This document shows, piece by piece, positions 57,943 through 64,000 of a stretch of 64,000 nucleotides of DNA. This DNA is from Conchocele bisecta. Its lineage: Eukaryota > Mollusca > Bivalvia > Lucinida > Thyasiridae. A program made the translations under genes and the position numbers. The notes under the pieces were generated by a model. The model ran no database searches. It was not told where the DNA came from and saw only the letters and a program-made list of their open reading frames with translations. Where the stretch lies: the NCBI GenBank assembly GCA_029237695.1, contig CM055265.1, positions 219,221,679 through 219,285,678 of the forward strand, in the 5' to 3' direction. Positions within the stretch are counted from its first letter, which is position 1; each line of letters begins with the position of its first letter.

Positions 57943-58563
57943 CAGTTAACAATAATAATATGTAGATGGTATATATATCTCACCCATGCGCATATTCAAT
58001 CCAGAACCCGGTAACGGCCGCGGGTTACACCCAGATGATACACCCAGAGGATACACCCAGATAGGTGTCCGGCCCATCCACTATATCGGCAGCCAGGCAA
58101 AGCCACACGGGAGTCACTCGGGAGTCACTCGGGTGTCACACACAAACCAGTTCGAGTCCCAGAAGGGCTACACGCATGGGTTGTGTTCTGTAAGTGGCAG
58201 ACGGATGCACCAAGTAGTCAACTGCCCTACCAGTCCGCTTTAATCGGCGGCCAGGCAGAGCCACAAGGTGCCACAATCAACCAACCAGAACACGGAGAAT
58301 AGAAAAAATAAGAACACAAAATGTCCTAGCAACTAGTATAAATTAGCTCAGTTTCAGCCGAAAAATCGCCCACCACAAGTACACCCCAGCCCCGACATAC
58401 CTTTTCGCAAATCCAGAAGCAACAATCCAGTGAATAAGAATAAACACAAAGGAAATATAAGTTAATTTCCAACAGTTAAAATGGCCGCCGCCGGTAACCT
58501 TGAGATAATTACGGGCCGATAAAAACACGACCTGCTCAGTCCAAGGTCGCCGTTAAAGTGATG
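57293..58563 (-). mobile_element. 1.27-kb insertion in LINE-C 3' region
   Basis: GTTAGGTCTTAT occurs at 57281-57292 and exactly again at 58564-58575, as a 12-bp target duplication would. In minus sense the insert ends in CCCACCCTTAAATATAAGAAATAT, a weakly A-rich tail. This fits a LINE-mobilised sequence. It contains a minus ORF of 217 codons (57942-57289) with Cys-containing segments but no family I recognise. A degenerate B-box-like GTTCGAGTCCC (58152) and a repeated GCCAGGCA.AGCCACA block (58090 and 58249) sit near its 5' end. Confidence 0.5.
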
Positions 58564-58944
58564 GTTAGGTCTTATTCATTTAACCATATCTTGTAGTGTA
58601 GATATTGTACTATATTCATGAATGATTGTGTCTATGTTTATCATGTGTTTTAGTGTACGGGTACGTCATAGTCATGATACACGCAGTAAGTTAGATGTAG
58701 TTTGTGCATGTGCGTTATAGCATGTATCAGATGCTGGTGTCACGAACACGTTAGATAACTGTATGTACATATTACCCATGTATTCATATTCATTTTTTTA
58801 TGTGGTAAAACACATGTTTTATTGTGAGTGTAGTCTCTTGTAATTCTTATAGAATGGCGATGTACTATTTTACTGTATCTATATTGTATTATCTTATGTG
58901 TGTACATTGATGAGACTTTAATAAACAAATATATATATATCAAA

Positions 58945-59070
58945 CTGGGGCCCCGTTTCACTAAATTACATATGATAGCATTAATGAGCCACATTGATGT
59001 GTGGAGTAAAATGATAAAATATTAGTATGGACATATTTTATTGTACAAAGTTAAGTGAAACGGGTCCCAG
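58945..59070. mobile_element. 126-bp MITE
   Basis: The terminal inverted repeats are CTGGGGCCCCGTTTCACTAA and TTAAGTGAAACGGGTCCCAG. The inner sequence is AT-rich and non-coding. The TIR core CCCGTTTCACT also appears in the 8630-8880 MITE. Confidence 0.8.
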
Positions 59071-59189
59071 AAAGAAAAGGTACAACGATCAGAACTGAAC
59101 GGTTGAATCATTTTATGGAAAATGGGAACTCAATAGTTTCTGAGACACTTCTTTCAAATACTTAACACTTTCAACATTACAGACCTATA

Positions 59190-59400
59190 TAGCTGTGTTT
59201 ACCAACAGTGTATATCCAGATGAGCCAGCTCGTAACGGGTCGTCTCATCAGGATCTGCACTTTTTGCAAGTAATTTCCATATTTTTTAGAAAAATAACAA
59301 CCCCATTTTTATAAATACTGTAGACACGTCTCGAAAATCAATTTGTGTATGAAAATTAACATATCAAACTCAATTCCAGTCATTTATGTTTGAAATGGTT
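59190..59400. repeat. Inverted copy of the 5209-5460 palindromic repeat
   Basis: It contains CAGTGTATATCCAGATGAGC, the CTCGTAACGGGTCGTCTCATCAGGATCTGCAC core and GCAAGTAATTTCC, the reverse complement of blocks at 5210-5430. Between about 59400 and 59900 only short ORFs are seen. Confidence 0.75.
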
Positions 59401-59924
59401 AAAAGCACAAATCCTGACATTTCAATTGTAGAGGTAAGAAAATCCGATAATCGAAGGTGGTGACAATCTGGGATGTCTGTATCATTGCGGGCAACTCTGC
59501 GCACTATACCCTCTCCGTCACTGTAGGTGATAAAGAAAGAAGTCCTCTTCATGGAGCTCCTGGAAACGAAAAGAATTGACACGGTGTTAACCAGTTCACC
59601 CATAAATAAGTGGCGTAGACTTGCTCCTGCTAAAGAATTGGACTATTGTAATAATCCGAAATATTTGGACACAATTTATTCTAGGACACTAATAAATATC
59701 TGGTTTCCGACAACAAAGAGTGACCCAATGTTTAGCGCTGTAGTTCATTGATATCAGGAGAAGGGGTATCAGGGGTGGGGCGCGAAAAGAAAATAGTATA
59801 CGAATGATGAAAAACATGCACATGACGTTTGAACGGAATCATTCATATGGTAAAGTTATAGCAGAATGAATCTACTGAATCGAAATGTAAAATATACTCC
59901 ACTGGAAGTTATTTTTTACCTTGA

Positions 59925-60400
59925 CACATTGAAATCATGTAAAAAGTTGATAAATCGCGTGGAGGACATGCAAAGTCTCTGGTCATAAGAGTAAGAAAGA
60001 ATAGAAAAAACAGTACCATGATAATATTCTTTGCAAAAAAAACAACAGCTACAAACTTTTGCGCACTACTGTATTGCAATGGCCGATTCAGATTCACATT
60101 TAAATCACGTGAAAATCGGATAAATAGCATGATATAAAGTCTCTGGACATAAGGGTAATAGAGAATTAAAACTTTGCAAAAAAAATCAACAACTTCAATA
60201 AAATGAAAATGATTTGCGCGTTACACTATTGCAATAGCAGATTCTGATTCCCATGGAAATCATGTGACAAGTTGACAAATATAACGAAATAAAAAAATAT
60301 AAAGTCTAACTAACCAGATACAGAGAATTGGGAGGATAATACAATTATAATTTACAAATAACTTCATGCACTATTCGATGCGTGTCATGCATATAATAAT
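59925..60400. repeat. Diverged tandem repeat, about 155-170 bp units
   Basis: A AATCATGT.A.AAGTTGATAAAT block recurs at about 59931, 60101 and 60256. Each is followed by an AAAGTCTCTGG-like block and a TTGCAAAAAAAA..CAAC block. No coding potential. Confidence 0.7.
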
Positions 60401-62254
60401 TGTACCACATCATAACATTATTGAAAATTTGCTGCCGACTACTGGCACAGTCGGATAATGGGCTCAAGCCTGTATATATTATAAATCGGAAACAAATGAG
60501 CTGACTTTATATGCTTTTACGCTGTGTCATAATCTCCTACAGATACCAATCAATATGATAATTAGTTGTTTGTGTTGTCTTAAAAGTCTATATTAAATAA
60601 GTTGGATGGGAAATCATCGACCAGGCGGAAGTTCAGCGTTGTTTTTATCAGATATTTGCTGGCGTAAGCAAGCTTAAACAAAACAATATTTGTACAATGT
60701 GAGAACCACATAGCCGGGTTATATTTGGGAGCATTTGGAAAATAGAATGTTTGTACAAATAAGCAGTCGATAAAATGGCACAAATAATTACTCACCTGTT
60801 CGGTTTAATATCATTTTTTTTCTCAAGCACACGGCTGAATCGTAAATCGCGCGAAATCTCGCGGCGTCACGAGATATCATCAAAATGTGGTCTATACGCA
60901 CGAAGCAGCGAATCTATATATTCTATGTCTATCCAGTGAAATACGAATATAGTTTTTTGTTCATTAACACAACATCAATCAGTTTATAAAGTAATAATTA
61001 CCCAACTACAATGTACATACTGATACGTTGCACATATTAAATCAGATGAGCCTGAGTTGTTCGCACCTACTTACTAAAACCACATACAGCGGTGGGAACA
61101 ATAACAATAAGGTAGGTTTCGGGTAGTACCGGCCTTTTCCGGGAAGTGCCGGTTTTTAGGGGTCGCCTGTCTGTGTGTGAATGGATCAATTCTCATAAGT
61201 TTGTCAAAGCTGGGAATCGTTGTTGATCAAGCTGTACAATTCTAACGAACGATATTTATTGCCGACAACGGTTTAAGCAACATCCAGCTCTAAGCAGTGG
61301 AGCGTTCAACACCCCAGAGACGTAACTAACCCCGGTCATGATATCATGATATCATTACAGCAATTCAAAATGGTCAGCTGGTCTGTTATATTGTAAATGG
61401 CGATGGACTCACGTAATTCATTGGTTGCAAATTGACCTGACAGAGCTTACAGCGAGCAGTCTTATTACAAACTACACTGTTTGATAATGAGACACTTAAT
61501 ACTTTTTCATGCCATCCGTAAAAACCCATATGTCTGAACTGAGTTTGTCCTGACTATGTTCATAGTGATACGGGGTCGCAGGCTGATCAGGATCTACAGA
61601 GGACACAAGGGCAAACATTTCACAGGTTTCATATTACGCTATGAATGTACGGCTGTGTAAACTATATGTTTATGGGATCACTGTCTTAACAATAACTTGA
61701 ACAATTTGAACCTATCAACTATCTTCTTTAAAATGTCGTTATGCAAAGCACATCACAAACCATTTTTAATTATTGTTTTAAGAAATTAATAAATCTCATA
61801 TTAATATCGATCAATATCATATTTCAACCGTGCCAACCCCACGTACAACCCAACCCACCTTTCATATATACACCCGTACTCCTACCAAAATCTACATACT
61901 CTTCTTTTCAATTAGGCACCACACACTATTCTCACCAGATATCTACAACAATCACATGTTACAGTATTGAACACATTCCCATATCAAACTACCAGCAGCA
62001 AATAAACTAAAACCAATTGTTTTATATTAAGCAAACCATTTATCAGGTGAGTCGCAAAAAAGTGTTCCCATATTTAATTTACTATTACTCCTACACTACT
62101 CAACATACATAATTGAAACTTCGCATGATAATTAATTAGGATGTTATAAATGACTTGTATAGATATTATCATGATAAACCAAACACAGTACAAATGAACA
62201 ATTATGAAATATGCTGGGTAGAAACTTACACTAACGGTATAGTTCAAATTGCTG
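60401..62254. other. No gene seen; small palindromes
   Basis: It holds a CpG-rich block with TCGCGCGAAATCTCGCGGCG (60848-60867), a CCGGCCTTTTCCGGGAAGTGCCGG block (61128-61152), a fragment of the GATCAGGATCTACA element (about 61582-61600) and a purine-poor stretch at 61830-62000. Confidence 0.5.
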
Positions 62255-62419
62255 TTAATTGCAGTAACTTATATGCATGATGTAACTACACCGGCCCTCT
62301 ACACCTCTTCTACCACAGTACGCAGACGTTTCTTTCATGAAGAAATAAAAATAACTCGAACTAGAAATAACTCTTAATGTAAATGTATCCAAGTTATGGA
62401 TACAAGTCTGCGGCCGGCT

Positions 62420-62590
62420 TTCATATTTCAGTTCATGTTTTTTTAGCCTCTTTTTTTCTCTGCATATGTCTTCAGTCCATTTGACAAGGTTTTTATGTTT
62501 GTGAATGTCCTTGATGCAACGTCTTGTGTAGTCAGGTTCAGAGACTGGCAGTATATGCCGGGATAATCCATGCTCGTCTTTCACTGCTGA
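62420..62590 (-). CDS. Weak exon candidate
   Basis: On the minus strand TTTCGTATATGTTTCAG ends at about 62591, a good splice-acceptor look-alike. It is followed by an open frame (VKDEHGLSRHILPVSEPDYT, KHKNLVKWTEDICREKKRLK) with ordinary protein composition. No clear donor site or neighbouring exon was found, and the protein family is not recognised. The frame stays open beyond the given end to 62255. It could be a host exon or chance. Confidence 0.2.
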
Positions 62591-62696
62591 AACATATACG
62601 AAATTGTGTGGCAGAGAGACTCGGTGAAAGGGCGACGGTAGTAGGGAAAGAAGGTGGGTTACAGGTATTAATGGCACCCCGGCCCCTCATAATTAG

Positions 62697-62830
62697 TGCC
62701 TGTGGCTGGAGAAATGGGCTTATGGGTTTTGTGTCTAGTGTAGATCCAGATCAGCTTGTGCATCCACAGTCTGATCAGGATCTGCACTGCTCATAAATCA
62801 CATAAGCCCCATTTCTCCATTCACAGCTAC
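62697..62830. mobile_element. Palindromic MITE of the GATCAGGATCTGCACTG type
   Basis: The outer arms are TGTGGCTGGAGAAATGGGCT and a complement ending GGAGAAATGGGGCTTATG in reverse. The core AGTGTAGATCCAGATCAGC..CTGATCAGGATCTGCACT is itself palindromic. This core is widespread in bivalve genomes from general experience. Confidence 0.75.
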
Positions 62831-64000
62831 AAATGAGGATATATAATTGCAAGTTATTTTTTGTTATCTATGACAATTCTTCATTGCCTCCAAAATAAAA
62901 CAGTTTGCTTTAAAAAATAAAATACATGTTGCAAAACAACATTTAATGATTTATGTCAATATTTTAGAAGAATAGTAAAGTAAACTTTAAATTCACTTAA
63001 AATACCCATTTGTGAACTTCGATGTGCATAAATTATGCATATTTAGTTAATACCCAAATGAAATATCACGAAATTCGGGTTCCGGTAACATCGATTGGAA
63101 AAAGTTGCAAAAGGACGAAACTACGTAGGTACGAAATCGCAGAAATTCTCCAAGATATTTACGGATTTGTTTTACGTTTCTTGACAATAGAGTTAGCCAA
63201 ATCTGATTGAAATAAATAATTAATAATGTAATAAACATTATTAGTTCTCGACATCAAAGGATTCCATCAGAATATATCGATTTAGTACGTAAATCTTGAA
63301 ACAAAACTTTCGCACTTTTCGTCGAAGCATAAAGTTGGAATCATCGGCCTTTCGGATGGCAATTTAAGGATAATTTCAACCGTTTAAACATAATATTTGT
63401 GACAGAATACATAAATAAACTACAGTTAAGATACTTACTTTAAATTTACAACATGTCTGGAACAATCAACGCTTTGTAGATCGAACTGTTGATATATTTT
63501 CTCAACCAGGTATAGCGCGAAGGGGTACATTTGAAAATTGAATGCGAAGCCAAATATTAGGTTCCGAAACACAATTTCGGTATCAAATGAAAGATAATTC
63601 TTTGTAATTTTCATAAATATATGCATAATATGGATAATTTAATGATTTGAAGGGCGACGAAACCGTAACTTTGGGGATTATTTACGTCGCGTAGGCAAGT
63701 CCTATGTTAATTATGCAAATGTCTCCGTGTACGTCATTCAATTTACGTCAATCAAAATCCATCTCATGAGATATAAACAGCCCGCAAATCATTTCTAAGC
63801 CGGTAGGTGGTACCAAATCACTCGCAGACTTTGCAAATTTTTATCAGTGGGATCAAGTTGGTTAATCCCCAGTTAATTATCCAATTAAGTTAATACATGA
63901 TCAACATATTTATGGCACATAATAATGAAATGTATATGGTTTTGTAGATAATTTATTTCTCTTTTAAATGATATTGTTATTAATGAGAACTGTTAAGAAA
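62831..64000. other. No gene seen
   Basis: AT-rich intergenic sequence. The 62-63 codon ORFs at 63022-63238 overlap on opposite strands and have no recognisable domain. Confidence 0.5.

Larger units (their letters stand above)
52394..58943 (+). mobile_element. LINE-C: nearly full-length non-LTR retrotransposon
   Basis: ORF1 (52394-53754) is followed immediately by ORF2 (endonuclease plus reverse transcriptase, to 57266). The 3' region ends near 58943 with TTTAATAAACAAATATATATATATC. A 1.27-kb insertion (57293-58563) interrupts that region. The 5' UTR was not delimited. LINE-B shares its thumb and C-terminal layout, so the two are related families. Confidence 0.85.

Overview
The window looks like gene-poor, repeat-dense nuclear DNA of an invertebrate animal. 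A bivalve mollusc is the best guess, from the dense short palindromic elements built on a GATCAGGATCTGCACTG-type core, a tRNA-derived SINE of a form common in bivalves, and several LINE and LTR-retroelement families. No bacterial features, rRNA or tRNA genes are visible, and no intact host gene can be supported. Almost every coding signal belongs to a mobile element, most of them broken.

Region by region: (1) 1-3330 holds the 5' part of a protein-primed family B DNA polymerase (PolB) element on the minus strand, cut by the window edge, with a divergent small zinc-finger/leucine-zipper gene (3018-3326). (2) 3330-9990 is old repeats and palindromes, including a composite repeat called R1 here. 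(3) 10318-14029 is a degraded Jockey/CR1-type LINE on the minus strand (LINE-A). (4) 15635-18655 is a satellite of about 158 bp, broken by other repeats. A second PolB locus (19427-23437, minus) with an adjacent AT-hook ORF lies inside this satellite, which resumes weakly at 23835-24060. (5) 24060-30360 is mostly non-coding, with a SINE, tandem repeats and second copies of the repeats from region 2. (6) The second R1 copy starts at 29450 and is split by two insertions: a 5'-truncated LINE (30360-32432, LINE-B) and a 10-kb Ty3/Gypsy-like element (33179-43150, element B). It resumes at 43151. (7) 43728-50931 is a complete LTR element on the minus strand (element C), with 1.8-1.9 kb LTRs full of minisatellites, a tRNA-Leu primer site and a 5-bp target duplication. 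It lacks most of its reverse transcriptase and keeps an RNase H tail downstream of integrase. (8) 52394-58943 is a nearly full-length LINE (LINE-C) with ORF1 and ORF2 and an insertion in its 3' region. (9) 58944-64000 is intergenic DNA with MITEs, a diverged tandem repeat and one weak exon candidate.

The most unusual content is the pair of diverged PolB loci. Only one carries the divergent zinc-finger/leucine-zipper gene, yet both share an upstream GTTCAAT..GGTGTC motif, and no integrase, capsid or packaging gene of a full Polinton is visible. Also notable are the IN-before-RNase H order of element C, and a CpG-rich ORF of unknown origin in the long 3' region of element B.
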